The notes beneath the pieces are model-generated. The model saw only the letters and a list, made by a program, of their open reading frames with translations, did not search any database and was not told the origin of the DNA. The position numbers were made by a program, and so were the translations under genes. A stretch of 64,000 nucleotides of DNA from Micromonospora sp. NBC_00421. GTDB lineage: Bacteria > Actinomycetota > Actinomycetes > Mycobacteriales > Micromonosporaceae. Within the stretch, counting starts at the first letter, position 1. Each line of letters opens with the position of its first letter. This document shows positions 1-11,147 of this stretch, piece by piece. The DNA lies in contig NZ_CP107929.1 in the NCBI RefSeq assembly GCF_036017915.1, forward strand, positions 62,001 to 126,000, given 5' to 3'.

Positions 1-30
1 CGTTCCCGCGCGTAATCAGAAGAAACCAGC

Positions 31-813
31 TCAATCCGTCGGTACCCAGGCCGCGTCCCGCCGCTCGCGGAAGGCAGTCACGCCCTCACGGCCCTCGGCG
101 GACAGGAAGTAGCCGGTGGACCGGGCGGACAGTTCGGCGATCTCCGCCCGCAGGTCGGGGGCCGCCGGCCGGCGCAACAGCTCCTTCGTCCCGGCCAGTG
201 CGCCAGGCGCTCCCCGGACCAGCGAGGCGCAGTACCGGGCCACCGCCGCGTCCAGCCCGTCGGCCGGCACGGCGGCGGTCACCAGACCCACCTCGGCGGC
301 CCGCCGGCCGTCGAAGGTGTCCCCGGTCAGGTACAGCTCGGCGGCGGCCCGGGGGTGCAGCCGGGGCAGCACGGTCGCCGAGATGACCGCCGGGATCACC
401 CCGATCCGCACCTCGGTGAAGGCGAACGTCGCCTCCTGCGCGCAGACCGCCAGGTCGGCCGCCGCGATCAGGCCGAGCCCACCGGCCCGCGCCGGCCCGG
501 CCACCTTCGCCAGCACCGGCTTCGGGCACTCCCGGACCGCCACCAGCACGTCGCCGAGCATCCCGGCCGGCACCGACCCGCTGGCGTACGCCGCCGCCGT
601 CTCCTTCAGGTCCGCCCCGGAGCAGAAGACCGGGCCGGTGTGGTCCAGCACGACCACCCGGACCGCCTCGTCGGCGACCGCCGCGGCGATCCCGGCCAGC
701 AACCCGGTCATCAGCGCGGTGGACAGCGCGTTGCGGTTGTGCGGGCTGTCCAGGGTGAGGGTGGTCACCCCACGGGCCGTGGCGACCCGCACGAGTCGGT
801 CGGGAGAGGTCAT
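31..813 (-). CDS. enoyl-CoA hydratase/isomerase (crotonase) family protein
   Basis: This 260-aa protein has the crotonase fold used for hydration, isomerisation or related chemistry on acyl-CoA thioesters in the cytoplasm. The oxyanion-hole segment CSGADLKE lies at about residues 64-71 and GLGLIAAADLAV at 112-123. The segment FTEVRIGVIP (131-140) keeps the second catalytic Glu region, but the first catalytic Glu found after the GGG loop in classical hydratases is not visible (GGLGLI). The exact substrate and reaction are therefore open. The ATG at 813 is preferred over an in-frame ATG at 834 because a TANNNT -10 element (TAGTGT, 826-821 on the minus strand) lies 7 nt before it, suggesting a leaderless message. 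It is divergent from hemW. Family call is firm, substrate unknown. Confidence 0.88.
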   Translation of the reverse strand: MTSPDRLVRVATARGVTTLTLDSPHNRNALSTALMTGLLAGIAAAVADEAVRVVVLDHTGPVFCSGADLKETAAAYASGSVPAGMLGDVLVAVRECPKPVLAKVAGPARAGGLGLIAAADLAVCAQEATFAFTEVRIGVIPAVISATVLPRLHPRAAAELYLTGDTFDGRRAAEVGLVTAAVPADGLDAAVARYCASLVRGAPGALAGTKELLRRPAAPDLRAEIAELSARSTGYFLSAEGREGVTAFRERRDAAWVPTD

Positions 814-820
814 GCCGGGC

Positions 821-826
821 ACACTA
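821..826 (-). promoter_or_regulatory. -10 element of a leaderless promoter for the crotonase gene
   Basis: TAGTGT on the minus strand fits the actinobacterial TANNNT -10 hexamer and ends 7 nt before the ATG at 813, the spacing expected when transcription starts at the start codon. It lies in the short divergent gap with hemW. Confidence 0.45.
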
Positions 827-832
827 GTGGCC

Positions 833-2056
833 ATGCCCGGCGTCCTTCCAGATGGTGAGACCGTTCCCGTCGACGGTGCGCTGCCCGCCACCGCGCTGCG
901 TGCCGTCGGCGCGCGCGGGTTCGGCGTGTACCTGCACGTGCCGTTCTGCGCCAGCCGGTGCGGTTACTGCGACTTCAACACATACACCGCCGCCGAGTTG
1001 GGCGGGGGTGCCGACCGCGAGTCGTACGCCGACACCGTGCTCGCCGAGTTGGCGCTCGCCGCCCGGGTGCTCGGCGACGCCCGACCGCCGAGGGTGGACA
1101 CGGTCTTCGTCGGCGGCGGCACGCCGACCCTGCTGCCCGCCGACGACCTGGCCCGCCTGCTGGACGGCATCGACCGCACCTGGGGGCTGGCCGCCGACGC
1201 CGAGGTGACCACCGAGGCCAACCCCGAGTCGGTCACCCCGGAGTCGCTGAAGACCCTGCGGGCCGCCGGCTACACCCGGATCTCGCTGGGCATGCAGTCC
1301 GCCGCCCCCGGGGTGCTGGCGATCCTCGACCGCACCCACCGCCCCGGCCGGGCCGCCGAGGCCGCCCGGGAGGCCCGCGACGCCGGGTTCGACCACGTCA
1401 ACCTGGACCTGATCTACGGTACGCCGGGGGAGCGCGCCGAGGACTTCGCCGCCTCACTGGAGCAGGTGGTGGCCGCCGGGGTCGACCACGTCAGCGCGTA
1501 CGCCCTGATCGTGGAGGACGGCACCCGGCTGGCCGCCCGGATGCGGCGCGGCGAGCTGCCGTACCCCTCCGACGACGTGGCGGCGGACCGTTACCTGGCC
1601 GCGGAGGCAGCCCTCGACGCGGCCGGTTTCTCCTGGTACGAGGTCTCCAACTGGGCCCGCACCGAGGCCGCCCGGTGCCGGCACAACCTGCTCTACTGGA
1701 CCGGCGCCGACTGGTGGGGCCTCGGCCCGGGGGCACACAGCCACGTCGGCGGGGTGCGTTGGTGGAACGTCAAACACCCCACGACGTACGCGCAGCGGCT
1801 CGCCGCCGGGCACTCACCCGGCCTGGCCCGGGAGGTCCTCACCCCGGCCGAGGCGCACATGGAGGACGTGATGCTGCGGCTGCGGCTGGCCTCCGGGTTG
1901 CCGCTTGCCGCGCTTGACGACGCCGGCCGGGCCGGTGCCGCCCGGGCGCGCGACGCCGGGCTGCTGGACCCCTCGGCCTATCCGCAGGGGCGGGCAGTGC
2001 TCACCCTGCGCGGCCGGCTGCTGGCCGACGCGGTGGTCCGCGACCTGCTGCCCTGA
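833..2056 (+). CDS. hemW: HemW-type radical SAM protein (coproporphyrinogen III oxidase-like, heme chaperone)
   Basis: This 407-aa radical SAM enzyme belongs to the HemN/HemW family. The [4Fe-4S]-binding CxxxCxxC is at residues C39, C43 and C46 (CASRCGYCDFN), preceded by YLHVPFC. The SAM-binding GGGTPT is at about 94-99, and a HemW-like C-terminal CRHNLLYW/GLGPGAHS segment is present. HemW proteins bind heme and are thought to deliver it to respiratory enzymes; older annotation calls them oxygen-independent coproporphyrinogen oxidase. The start at 833 keeps the normal short N-terminus; the open frame extends upstream only as antisense of the crotonase gene. The neighbouring hrcA-dnaJ order is the usual actinobacterial context for hemW. 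Confidence 0.93.
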   Translation: MPGVLPDGETVPVDGALPATALRAVGARGFGVYLHVPFCASRCGYCDFNTYTAAELGGGADRESYADTVLAELALAARVLGDARPPRVDTVFVGGGTPTLLPADDLARLLDGIDRTWGLAADAEVTTEANPESVTPESLKTLRAAGYTRISLGMQSAAPGVLAILDRTHRPGRAAEAAREARDAGFDHVNLDLIYGTPGERAEDFAASLEQVVAAGVDHVSAYALIVEDGTRLAARMRRGELPYPSDDVAADRYLAAEAALDAAGFSWYEVSNWARTEAARCRHNLLYWTGADWWGLGPGAHSHVGGVRWWNVKHPTTYAQRLAAGHSPGLAREVLTPAEAHMEDVMLRLRLASGLPLAALDDAGRAGAARARDAGLLDPSAYPQGRAVLTLRGRLLADAVVRDLLP

Positions 2057-2086
2057 GCGCGCGACCCGGGCCGGTCCGTGGCGGTG

Positions 2087-2117
2087 CCGGGCCGGCGCAC
2101 GACGGTGCCCGGCCCGG
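2087..2117. terminator. possible bidirectional terminator hairpin
   Basis: CCGGGCCGG (2087-2095) and CCGGCCCGG (2109-2117) can pair as a GC-only stem with a 13-nt loop. It lies between the convergent hemW and DUF4870 genes. There is no U tract, so the call rests on position and stem strength. Confidence 0.35.
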
Positions 2118-2156
2118 GGTGGTTCCCGGCCGGCCGGGGGAGCGGCCGACCGGGGC

Positions 2157-2777
2157 TCACTTGATGAAGCTGGTGGACATCGGGTAGCGGTAGGCCTGCC
2201 CCTCGTTGGCCTTCATGCCGGCGATGATCCCGAACAGGATCTGGATCACCACGACCGCGATGCTGGGCAGGAAGAGCAGGCACCAGCTCACGAAGAGCAG
2301 CACGAACGCGATGATCGACCAGAGGATCTGGAAGTTCAGCGCGGCCAGCGCCTGGGCCCGGACGGCCGGCGACTGCTGACCGCGTACCAGGTAGGCGATC
2401 AGCGGGGCGACGAAGCCGAGCGGACCGAAGCTGATCAGCGCACCGGCGGCACCGCCGAAGTGCGCGACAAGTGCCCAGGTCTTGTCCTCGTTGTTGGCGT
2501 AGCCACCGGCCGGGGCGCCGTACGCGCCGGCGGTCGGATATCCGCCACCGGCCGGGGGGTAGCCGCCCGGCGGCGGGTAGCCACCGGACGGACCGTAGCC
2601 GCCCGACGGCGGCTGGTCACCGGTGGGCGGCGGATACCCGCCGGGCGGGGGATACCCGCCCGACCCCGGGGCACCGGACAGTGGTGCGGTGGGTGGCTCG
2701 TATGGCGAGCCCTGGCCAGCGTTCGGGTCCGGCGGGTAGCCGTCCCCCGCGCCGGGCGGGCGAGGTGGTTCAGTCAT
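2157..2777 (-). CDS. DUF4870 family membrane protein with Pro/Gly/Tyr-rich N-terminus
   Basis: This 206-aa protein has two parts. The first ~100 residues are low-complexity Gly-Gly-Tyr-Pro-Pro repeats, and the C-terminal ~110 residues form the DUF4870 membrane domain. Hydrophobic segments include a helix near ALISFGPLGFVAPLIAYLV, another at ILWSIIAFVLLFVSWCLLFL and a third at IAVVVIQILFGIIAGM, and the protein ends in MSTSFIK. The Gly/Tyr/Pro head is cytosolic or disordered by inference; such heads are common on actinobacterial membrane proteins of unknown role. The ATG at 2777 (MTEPPRPP) is chosen over an upstream in-frame start because it gives the usual N-terminus. Function unknown. Confidence 0.85.
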   Translation of the reverse strand: MTEPPRPPGAGDGYPPDPNAGQGSPYEPPTAPLSGAPGSGGYPPPGGYPPPTGDQPPSGGYGPSGGYPPPGGYPPAGGGYPTAGAYGAPAGGYANNEDKTWALVAHFGGAAGALISFGPLGFVAPLIAYLVRGQQSPAVRAQALAALNFQILWSIIAFVLLFVSWCLLFLPSIAVVVIQILFGIIAGMKANEGQAYRYPMSTSFIK

Positions 2778-2933
2778 GCCGCCACGGTAGGGGCTGCCGG
2801 CAAGGGCGCACCAGAGCGACACTGGTGAGGTTGGCCTCGACGTTCGGTCAGCGACCGCGCCGGCCGCCCGCCGGGGGCGGCCACACCGACGGTCCGTCGT
2901 TGATCATCGCGGCGGCGGTACTGCCGTCGTAGA

Positions 2934-2960
2934 CTGGCACTCGCTACAGTCGAGTGCCAG
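2934..2960 (+). promoter_or_regulatory. CIRCE operator (HrcA binding site)
   Basis: CTGGCACTC (2934-2942), a 9-nt spacer and GAGTGCCAG (2952-2960) form a perfect 9-bp inverted repeat. This matches the CIRCE architecture (consensus TTAGCACTC-N9-GAGTGCTAA). It lies 54 bp before hrcA, so HrcA probably autoregulates hrcA-dnaJ. Confidence 0.92.
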
Positions 2961-3014
2961 AGCGGTTGCCGGGCGCAGCGGCTGCCCCGGTCGACGTGCA
3001 TCAGGAGGTGGGAG

Positions 3015-4037
3015 ATGGGTCTCGACGACCGCAAGCTCGCCGTGCTGCGGGCGATCGTCGAGGACTACGTCGCCACGCAGGAACCCGTCGGCAGCAAGAC
3101 GCTCGTCGAGCGGCACCAGCTCGGGGTCTCCCCGGCCACCGTCCGCAACGACATGGCGGTGCTGGAGGAGGAGGGCTACATCCGGCAGCCGCACACCAGC
3201 GCCGGCCGGGTGCCCACCGACCGCGGCTACCGCCTCTTCGTCGACCGGCTCTCCCGGGTCAAGCCGCTCAGCCCGGCCGAGCGCCGGGCCATCGAGCGCT
3301 TCCTGGTCGGCGCGGTCGACCTGGACGACGTCGTGCACCGCACCGTGCGCCTGCTGGCGCAGCTCACCCGGCAGGTCGCCGTGGTGCAGTACCCGTCGCT
3401 GGCCCGCTCGTCGGTGCGGCACCTGGAGCTGGTGCCGATCTCCACCACCCGGCTGATGCTGGTCATGATCGCCGACACCGGGCGGGTGGAGCAGCGGCTG
3501 GTCGAGCTGCCCGCGCCGGTGCCCGCCGACGACGTCACCGACCTGCGCCGGTTGGTCAACGAGAAGCTGGTCGGCAGCCGGTTGTCCGACACCCCGCCGT
3601 TGGTCCAGGCGCTTGTCGAGGAGTCCGCGCCGCACCTGCGCGGTGCCATGACCACCCTCTCCACCGTGCTGCTGGAGACCCTCGTCGAGCGCACCGAGGA
3701 GCGGCTGGCGCTGGCCGGCACCGCCAACCTCACCCGGGGCGGCCTGCTCGACTTCCAGGGTTCGCTGCGTCCCATCCTGGAGGCGCTCGAAGAGGAGGTG
3801 GTCCTGCTCAAGCTGATCGGCGAGGCCGAGCCGAGCACCACCCGGGTGCTGATCGGCGACGAGAACGAGATCGACAACCTCCGCGCCGCCTCGGTGGTCA
3901 GCACCGGGTACGGCCCGGGCAGCACCATCGTCGGCGGGTTGGGTGTGCTCGGCCCGACCCGGATGGACTACCCCGGCACCATCGCCACGGTGCGGGCCGT
4001 GGCACGCTACGTGGGCGAGCTGCTGGCCCAGAACTGA
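3015..4037 (+). CDS. hrcA: heat-inducible transcriptional repressor HrcA
   Basis: This 340-aa protein is of normal HrcA length. The N-terminal winged helix (about 1-75) contains [24 protein letters not shown] and [19 protein letters not shown], followed by the family signature [16 protein letters not shown]. The remainder is the GAF-like dimerisation domain ending [21 protein letters not shown]. HrcA represses groE/dnaK-class heat-shock genes through CIRCE and is kept active by GroEL. A CIRCE element sits just upstream and an AGGAGGTGGGAG Shine-Dalgarno precedes the ATG. dnaJ follows 73 bp downstream in the conserved hrcA-dnaJ order. Confidence 0.97.
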   Translation: MGLDDRKLAVLRAIVEDYVATQEPVGSKTLVERHQLGVSPATVRNDMAVLEEEGYIRQPHTSAGRVPTDRGYRLFVDRLSRVKPLSPAERRAIERFLVGAVDLDDVVHRTVRLLAQLTRQVAVVQYPSLARSSVRHLELVPISTTRLMLVMIADTGRVEQRLVELPAPVPADDVTDLRRLVNEKLVGSRLSDTPPLVQALVEESAPHLRGAMTTLSTVLLETLVERTEERLALAGTANLTRGGLLDFQGSLRPILEALEEEVVLLKLIGEAEPSTTRVLIGDENEIDNLRAASVVSTGYGPGSTIVGGLGVLGPTRMDYPGTIATVRAVARYVGELLAQN

Positions 4038-4110
4038 CCAGTCAGGGCCGACGGCCGGCTCCGGCCGCCGACCGGCGCAACGCGAGACGAACATGAGGAC
4101 ACGGAACGCA

Positions 4111-5256
4111 GTGGCCAGGGACTACTACGGCATCCTCGGCGTGAGCCGGGAAGCCTCCGACGACGAGATCAAGCGCGCCTACCGCAAGCTGGCGCGGCAG
4201 TTCCACCCGGACGTCAATCCGGACCCGGAGGCACAGGAGAAGTTCAAGGACATCAACGCCGCGTACGAGGTCCTGTCGGACGATCGGAAGCGGCAGATCG
4301 TCGACCTGGGCGGCGACCCGCTCGCCCCGGGCGGCGGGGGTGCCGGCGGCCCGGGTGGCCCCGGTGGGGCGGGCCCGTTCGTCGGTTTCCAGGACATCAT
4401 GGACGCCTTCTTCGGCGGCGCCGCCGGTGGCGCACGCGGACCGCGCCCGCGTACCCGGCCGGGTGCCGACGCGATCCTGCGGCTGGAGCTGGACCTGCAC
4501 GAGACCGCCTTCGGCGTCGAGGCCCCGATCACCGTCGACACCGCCGTGCTCTGCACCACCTGCTCCGGGGCGGGCACCGCAGCCGGCACCCACCTGGCGA
4601 CCTGCGAGGCGTGCGGGGGCCGGGGCGAGGTGCAGTCGGTGCAGCGGACCTTCCTCGGCCAGGTGGTCTCGGCCCGCCCGTGCACCGTCTGCCAGGGCTA
4701 CGGCACCACCATCCCGCACCCCTGTCCCACCTGCGCCGGCGACGGCCGGGTGCGGACCCGCCGCTCGCTGACCGTGAAGATCCCCGCCGGGGTCGAGGAC
4801 GGCATGCGCATCCGGCTGGCCCAGCAGGGCGAGGTCGGCCCGGGTGGTGGCACCGCCGGTGACCTCTACGTCGAGATCCACGAGCGCCCGCACGACGTCT
4901 ACTCCCGCAAGGGCGACGACCTGCACTGCCGGGTCACCGTCCCGATGACCGCCGCCGCGCTGGGCACCCGGCTGACCATCAAGACGCTGGACAGCGAGGA
5001 GACCGTCGACGTCAAGGCCGGCACCCAGCCGGGCAGCACGCTGCGGCTACGCGCCCGGGGCGTACCGCACCTGCGCGGCACCGGCCGGGGCGACCTCTAC
5101 GTCCACCTCGACGTGCGTACCCCCACCAAGCTCGACGCCGACCAGGAGAAGATGCTGCGGGACTTCGCCAAGACCCGGGGCGAGGAGGTCGCCGAGCTGA
5201 GCAAGCAGGGCGGTTTCTTCTCCCGGATGCGCGACGCCTTCAACGGCCACGCCTGA
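4111..5256 (+). CDS. dnaJ: chaperone protein DnaJ (DnaJ2 type, hrcA-linked)
   Basis: This 381-aa co-chaperone of DnaK stimulates its ATPase. The J domain occupies about 1-65 with HPD at 32-34. A Gly-rich segment spans about 72-110. The four CxxCxGxG zinc motifs start at C148, C165, C191 and C205, and the C-terminal substrate-binding domains follow. GTG 4111 ([10 protein letters not shown]) is preferred to the in-frame ATG at 4093, because DnaJ proteins begin directly at the ARDYY segment. It lies 73 bp after hrcA and is probably co-transcribed under CIRCE control. It is the actinobacterial DnaJ2 paralog by linkage; a separate dnaK-linked dnaJ1 is expected elsewhere. Confidence 0.95.
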   Translation: MARDYYGILGVSREASDDEIKRAYRKLARQFHPDVNPDPEAQEKFKDINAAYEVLSDDRKRQIVDLGGDPLAPGGGGAGGPGGPGGAGPFVGFQDIMDAFFGGAAGGARGPRPRTRPGADAILRLELDLHETAFGVEAPITVDTAVLCTTCSGAGTAAGTHLATCEACGGRGEVQSVQRTFLGQVVSARPCTVCQGYGTTIPHPCPTCAGDGRVRTRRSLTVKIPAGVEDGMRIRLAQQGEVGPGGGTAGDLYVEIHERPHDVYSRKGDDLHCRVTVPMTAAALGTRLTIKTLDSEETVDVKAGTQPGSTLRLRARGVPHLRGTGRGDLYVHLDVRTPTKLDADQEKMLRDFAKTRGEEVAELSKQGGFFSRMRDAFNGHA

Positions 5257-5306
5257 CCGGCCCGTTCGGGCTCGCGCCTGATCGTTCCGGTCGGGGTCGG
5301 GCTGTC

Positions 5307-5443
<137 letters not shown>

Positions 5444-5497
5444 TGATCGTGGGACCAGCCCCGACCGGCTCAGGCTCGGCCGGTTAGCCTGATTGTC

Positions 5498-6232
5498 GTG
5501 TCCGCGTCGCTGTTCCTGGTCGAATCGCTGCCCACCGCCGACCAGTTCACCCTGGACGGCCCCGAGGGGCACCACGCCGCCACCGTGCAACGGGTACGCG
5601 TCGGCGAGGAGCTGCTGCTCGCCGACGGCCGGGGTGGCACCGCCGGCGCCGTGGTCACCGCCGTCGCCCGGGGCACCCTCGACCTCACCATCACCTCCCG
5701 GGGGTACGTCGACGCGGACGTCCCCCGGCTGGTCGTGGCGCAGGGCATCGCCAAGGGGGACCGGGGCGAGCTGGCAGTGCAGGCGATGACCGAGGTCGGG
5801 GTGGACGAGATCGTGCCCTGGGCGGCGTCCCGCTCGGTGGTGCAGTGGCGCGGTGACCGGGGCGTACGGGCCCGGGCGAAGTGGGCGGCGACGGCCCGGG
5901 AGGCGGCCAAGCAGGCCCGCCGGGCGCGGCTGCCGGTGGTGGCCGGAGCGCCTGACGAGTCGACCGCCACGGTGGCCAGACGGATCGCCGGGGCGGCAGC
6001 GGCGTTCGTGCTGCACGAGGAGGCCGACGAGCGCCTCACCGCGGCGGAGCTGCCGGCCACCGGCGAGATCGTCCTGGTCGTCGGGCCCGAGGGCGGCATC
6101 GCCCCGACAGAGCTGACCACCTTCACCGAGGCCGGCGCCCACCAGGTACGCCTCGGCCCCTCGGTCCTACGTACCTCCACCGCCGGCGTGGCCGCCCTCA
6201 CCGTCCTAGCCACCCGCCTCTCCCGCTGGTAA
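5498..6232 (+). CDS. rsmE: 16S rRNA (uracil1498-N3)-methyltransferase RsmE
   Basis: This 244-aa SPOUT-class methyltransferase methylates U1498 in helix 44 of 16S rRNA. It has an N-terminal PUA-like domain (about 1-70, including GHHAATVQRVRVGEELLL). The SPOUT knot motifs are VVGPEGGIAPTEL near 190-202 and LGPSVLRTSTAGVAAL near 219-234. Length is normal. GTG 5498 is supported by a TAGCCT -10-like element ending 7 nt upstream. In many actinobacteria rsmE follows dnaJ and precedes a HIT gene and phoH, as here. Confidence 0.95.
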   Translation: MSASLFLVESLPTADQFTLDGPEGHHAATVQRVRVGEELLLADGRGGTAGAVVTAVARGTLDLTITSRGYVDADVPRLVVAQGIAKGDRGELAVQAMTEVGVDEIVPWAASRSVVQWRGDRGVRARAKWAATAREAAKQARRARLPVVAGAPDESTATVARRIAGAAAAFVLHEEADERLTAAELPATGEIVLVVGPEGGIAPTELTTFTEAGAHQVRLGPSVLRTSTAGVAALTVLATRLSRW

Positions 6233-6256
6233 ATCCCCCACCCCCACCCCCACCCC

Positions 6257-6410
6257 GGTGATCAAGAGGTTTACGTCACCCTGAAGCACATCCCCACCCC
6301 CAAACCTCTTGATCACCAACCGCCAACGCCGGCTCCGGCGTGGTAGGTCCGGTGATCAAGAGGTTTGCGTCATCGGTGGGCTTGAAATTGACGTAAACCT
6401 CTTGATCACC
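6257..6410. repeat. two copies of a GGTGATCAAGAGGTTT palindromic element
   Basis: Copy 1 (6257-6317) has an arm starting GGTGATCAAGAGGTTTACG and the inverted end AAACCTCTTGATCACC. Copy 2 (6351-6410, 60 bp) has near-perfect 22-nt arms around a short centre. A third 60-bp copy lies at 46779-46838. Here the pair sits after a C-rich run and before a 130-bp G-rich run, between rsmE and the HIT gene. RNA from either strand would form long hairpins. The role could be transcription termination or a non-autonomous mobile palindrome; neither is shown. Confidence 0.85.
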
Positions 6411-6542
6411 GGGGCGGGGGTGAGGGGGGTGGGTGAGGGAGTGGGGGGAGGGAGGTGAGGGGGAGGGGGAGGGAAGGCGGGGCGGGCGGGTGAGGGCGGG
6501 AGGGGTGGGGTGGGCGGGGGGCGGGGGTGGGCGGGGGTGGTC
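6411..6542 (+). repeat. G-rich (G-quadruplex-prone) tract
   Basis: About 130 bp made almost only of G runs broken by single A, T or C bases, with many G4 runs. It ends directly before the TAGACT promoter hexamer of the HIT gene. A similar tract follows the third palindrome copy at 46839-46930. Confidence 0.7.
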
Positions 6543-6544
6543 TT

Positions 6545-6550
6545 TAGACT
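6545..6550 (+). promoter_or_regulatory. -10 element of a leaderless promoter for the HIT gene
   Basis: TAGACT fits TANNNT, and its last base is 7 nt before the A of ATG 6557, so the predicted transcription start is the start codon itself. No Shine-Dalgarno is seen. Confidence 0.55.
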
Positions 6551-6556
6551 TGTGGG

Positions 6557-6916
6557 ATGGGAGACGACTGTCTGTTCTGCCGCATCGTCGCCGGGGAGAT
6601 CCCGGCCACCATCGTCCGGGAGACCGGCACCACCCTCGCCTTCCGCGACATCGGTCCGAAAGCGCCGGTGCACGTGCTGGTCATCCCCAAGGAGCACTAC
6701 GCGGATGTGGCGACGCTCGCCCAGGGTGACCCGGGGCTGGCCGGTGAGGTGCTGGCCACGGCCGCCGCGGTGGCTGAGGACGAGGGACTGACCGGCGACG
6801 GGTTCCGGCTGATGTTCAACACCGGCCCGTACGCTGGCCAGGAGGTCTTCCACGTGCACGCCCACCTGCTCGGCGGCGCACCCCTCGGCCCGATGCTGGC
6901 CCGGGACCTGGCATGA
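6557..6916 (+). CDS. HIT domain protein (HinT-like purine nucleoside phosphoramidase)
   Basis: This 119-aa protein is the size of bacterial HinT. It starts with CLFCRIVAGEIPATIV and carries the histidine triad HVHAHLL, with H99, H101 and H103. Upstream conserved segments are AFRDIGPKAPVHVLVIPKEH and FRLMFNTGPYAGQEVFH. HinT-type enzymes hydrolyse nucleoside 5-prime phosphoramidates and acyl-adenylates in the cytoplasm. Two N-terminal Cys plus downstream His residues could bind zinc, as in some HIT proteins. Transcription is probably leaderless, from the promoter ending at 6550. The next gene begins 44 bp downstream. Confidence 0.93.
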   Translation: MGDDCLFCRIVAGEIPATIVRETGTTLAFRDIGPKAPVHVLVIPKEHYADVATLAQGDPGLAGEVLATAAAVAEDEGLTGDGFRLMFNTGPYAGQEVFHVHAHLLGGAPLGPMLARDLA

Positions 6917-6959
6917 CGCCCGTGGATGGGGGGCACGTGACGGTCGAGGGTCGGGACGC

Positions 6960-8387
6960 GTGACGCCTGACGGCCCGGGGCCGGGGGTGTCGCCCGAGGC
7001 GGGGACGGGCGTCGACGGGGCGGGGGTGCACCACCGGCTGGAGCGGATGGTCCAGCAGGTCCAGGCGCAGGCCCGGGTGCCCGCCCTGGCGGTGGCGCTG
7101 CACCGGGCCGACCGTGCGCTCTGGACCTACCAGGTCGGCGGCACCGGCAACGGCACCGTGCTCGGCCCGGCGACCCGCTTCCGGATCGGCTCGGTCACCA
7201 AGACCTTCACCTCGGTGCTGGTGATGCAGTGCCGCGACGACGGGCTGCTCGACCTCGACGACCCGCTGAGCCGGCACCTGGAGCTGCCGGCGCACGGCGA
7301 GCTGACCGTACGCCGGTTGCTCTCGCACACCGCCGGGCTGCAACGCGAGCCGTACGGGGACGTCTGGGACACGCTGCGCGCGCCGCAGGTGGACGACCTG
7401 GTCGCCGACCTGATCCGGGTCGAGCGGGTGCTGCCCACCGGTCGCCGCTACCACTACTCCAACCTGGGGATGGCGCTGCTCGGTCGGCTGGTCGGCGTGC
7501 TGCGGGGCAGCACCTGGGCGGAGGTGCTCGCCGCACGGGTGCTCACCCCGCTGGGGCTGGCCGACACCTCGGTCGACCCGGGGCCGTCGGCGGCGACCGG
7601 GTTCCTGGTCGACGCGTACTCCGACGAGGCGCATCCGGAACCGCCGACCGACTTCGGGGCGGTCGGCCCGGCCGCCCAGCTGTGGAGCACCGCGACGGAC
7701 ATGGCCCGTTGGGCGGCGTTCCTGGCCGACCCGACGGCGCTGGATCCGACCGGGGCGGTGCTCGCCGCGACCACCCTGGACGAGATGCGCTGGCCGGTGA
7801 CCACCACCGACGAGACCGCCTGGTCGGCGGGGTTCGGGCTGGGACTGATCCTGGTCACGTACCCGGACCGGGTGGTGCACGTGGGGCACGACGGGGCGAT
7901 GCCCGGTTTCCTGGCCGGCGTGTACGGCCGGCGCGGCGGTGCCGGTACGGCGGGCGCGATGGGCTGCGCGGTGCTCGCCTCCTCGGGCACGGCGAGCGAG
8001 GTACTGGAGCTCCCGCACCGGTTGCTCGTCGCCTCGGCCGAGCACGCCCCGGCGGACATCGAGCCGTGGGAGCCCGGTCCGGGTGCGCCCGGACCGTGGC
8101 GCGGGCTGCTCGGCCGCTGGTGGGGCGAGGGTTTCGAGTACGTCTTCTTCTGGCACGACGGGGCGCTGCGGGCCCGGGGTGCGGACGACCCGGCGGGGAG
8201 GCCGCCGGCGGTCTTCGCGCCGATGCCCGAATCCCCGGACGTGTTCCGGACCGTCGCCGGGCGGGAGATCGGGGAGCTGCTGCGGCTCACCCGGGACGCC
8301 GACGGGAAGGTGGTCGGGATGCACTGGGCCACCTACCGTTTCACCCGCCACCAGGAGACCTTCGACAGGTACGACTTCCGTGCCTGA
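6960..8387 (+). CDS. serine hydrolase, beta-lactamase class C fold
   Basis: This 475-aa protein has the class C beta-lactamase/DD-peptidase signatures in order. The SxxK is S78-K81 (RIGSVTKTF), the YxN is Y166-N168 (HYSNLG), and a HxG-like HVGHDG begins near 307 in place of KTG. The first 30 residues are low complexity with no clear signal peptide, so it is probably cytoplasmic. A C-terminal ~130-residue extension (from about 350) resembles the lipocalin-like tail seen on esterase-type members. Substrate is unknown; peptidase, esterase or D-aminopeptidase activity are all possible. GTG 6960 is used. It sits between HIT and phoH, and those genes are usually adjacent, so this may be an insertion. 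Confidence 0.85.
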   Translation: MTPDGPGPGVSPEAGTGVDGAGVHHRLERMVQQVQAQARVPALAVALHRADRALWTYQVGGTGNGTVLGPATRFRIGSVTKTFTSVLVMQCRDDGLLDLDDPLSRHLELPAHGELTVRRLLSHTAGLQREPYGDVWDTLRAPQVDDLVADLIRVERVLPTGRRYHYSNLGMALLGRLVGVLRGSTWAEVLAARVLTPLGLADTSVDPGPSAATGFLVDAYSDEAHPEPPTDFGAVGPAAQLWSTATDMARWAAFLADPTALDPTGAVLAATTLDEMRWPVTTTDETAWSAGFGLGLILVTYPDRVVHVGHDGAMPGFLAGVYGRRGGAGTAGAMGCAVLASSGTASEVLELPHRLLVASAEHAPADIEPWEPGPGAPGPWRGLLGRWWGEGFEYVFFWHDGALRARGADDPAGRPPAVFAPMPESPDVFRTVAGREIGELLRLTRDADGKVVGMHWATYRFTRHQETFDRYDFRA

Positions 8388-8501
8388 CGGGTCGGCCGGA
8401 AGGGGCGGGGAAATGGACGCGGTGCCGCCGGTGCGGAGCGGATACGATGGGAGTATCGTCCGCACGCCGCGCCGGCAGGGCACGGCGCGAGATGGAAGCA
8501 G

Positions 8502-10655
<2,154 letters not shown>

Positions 10656-10673
10656 CCAATCAGAGGAAGACAG

Positions 10674-11147
10674 TTGTCCATCGAGATCGCCAACGAGTCC
10701 GGTGCCGAGGTCGACACCGACTCCGTGCTCGCCGTGGCCCGGCACGCCCTCGACGAGATGGGGGTCAACCCGCTCGCCGAGCTGTCCGTGCTGCTTGTCG
10801 ACATCGGCTACATGACCGAGCTGAACCATCGCTGGATGGGCGGCGACGGCCCGACCGACGTGCTCGCCTTCCCCATGGACGAGGGCAGCGTCGACCACGG
10901 TCCGGGGGAGAGCGCCCCGGCCGGCGGTGAACCGGCCCTGCTCGGCGACATCGTGCTCTGCCCGGAGGTGGCGGCCAAGCAGGCAGCCACCGCCGGGCAC
11001 GCCGCCGCCGACGAGCTGCACCTGCTGACCGTGCACGGCGTGCTGCACCTGCTCGGCTACGACCATGCCGAGCCGGAGGAGGAGCGGGAGATGTTCGCCC
11101 TCCAGGCCCGGCTGCTGGCCAGCTGGCGGTCGACCCGGTCCCGGTGA
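10674..11147 (+). CDS. ybeY: endoribonuclease YbeY (rRNA maturation factor)
   Basis: This 157-aa metallo-RNase acts in 16S rRNA 3-prime end maturation and 70S ribosome quality control. The zinc motif [11 protein letters not shown] gives ligands H121, H125 and H131, and the conserved [11 protein letters not shown] segment is at 60-70. An acidic/Gly insert at about 71-88 is a little longer than in Proteobacteria. The start is TTG at 10674, with AGAGGAAG upstream. It lies 18 bp after phoH and its TGA overlaps the next gene, so it is co-transcribed with phoH and the CorC-like gene. Confidence 0.96.
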   Translation: MSIEIANESGAEVDTDSVLAVARHALDEMGVNPLAELSVLLVDIGYMTELNHRWMGGDGPTDVLAFPMDEGSVDHGPGESAPAGGEPALLGDIVLCPEVAAKQAATAGHAAADELHLLTVHGVLHLLGYDHAEPEEEREMFALQARLLASWRSTRSR

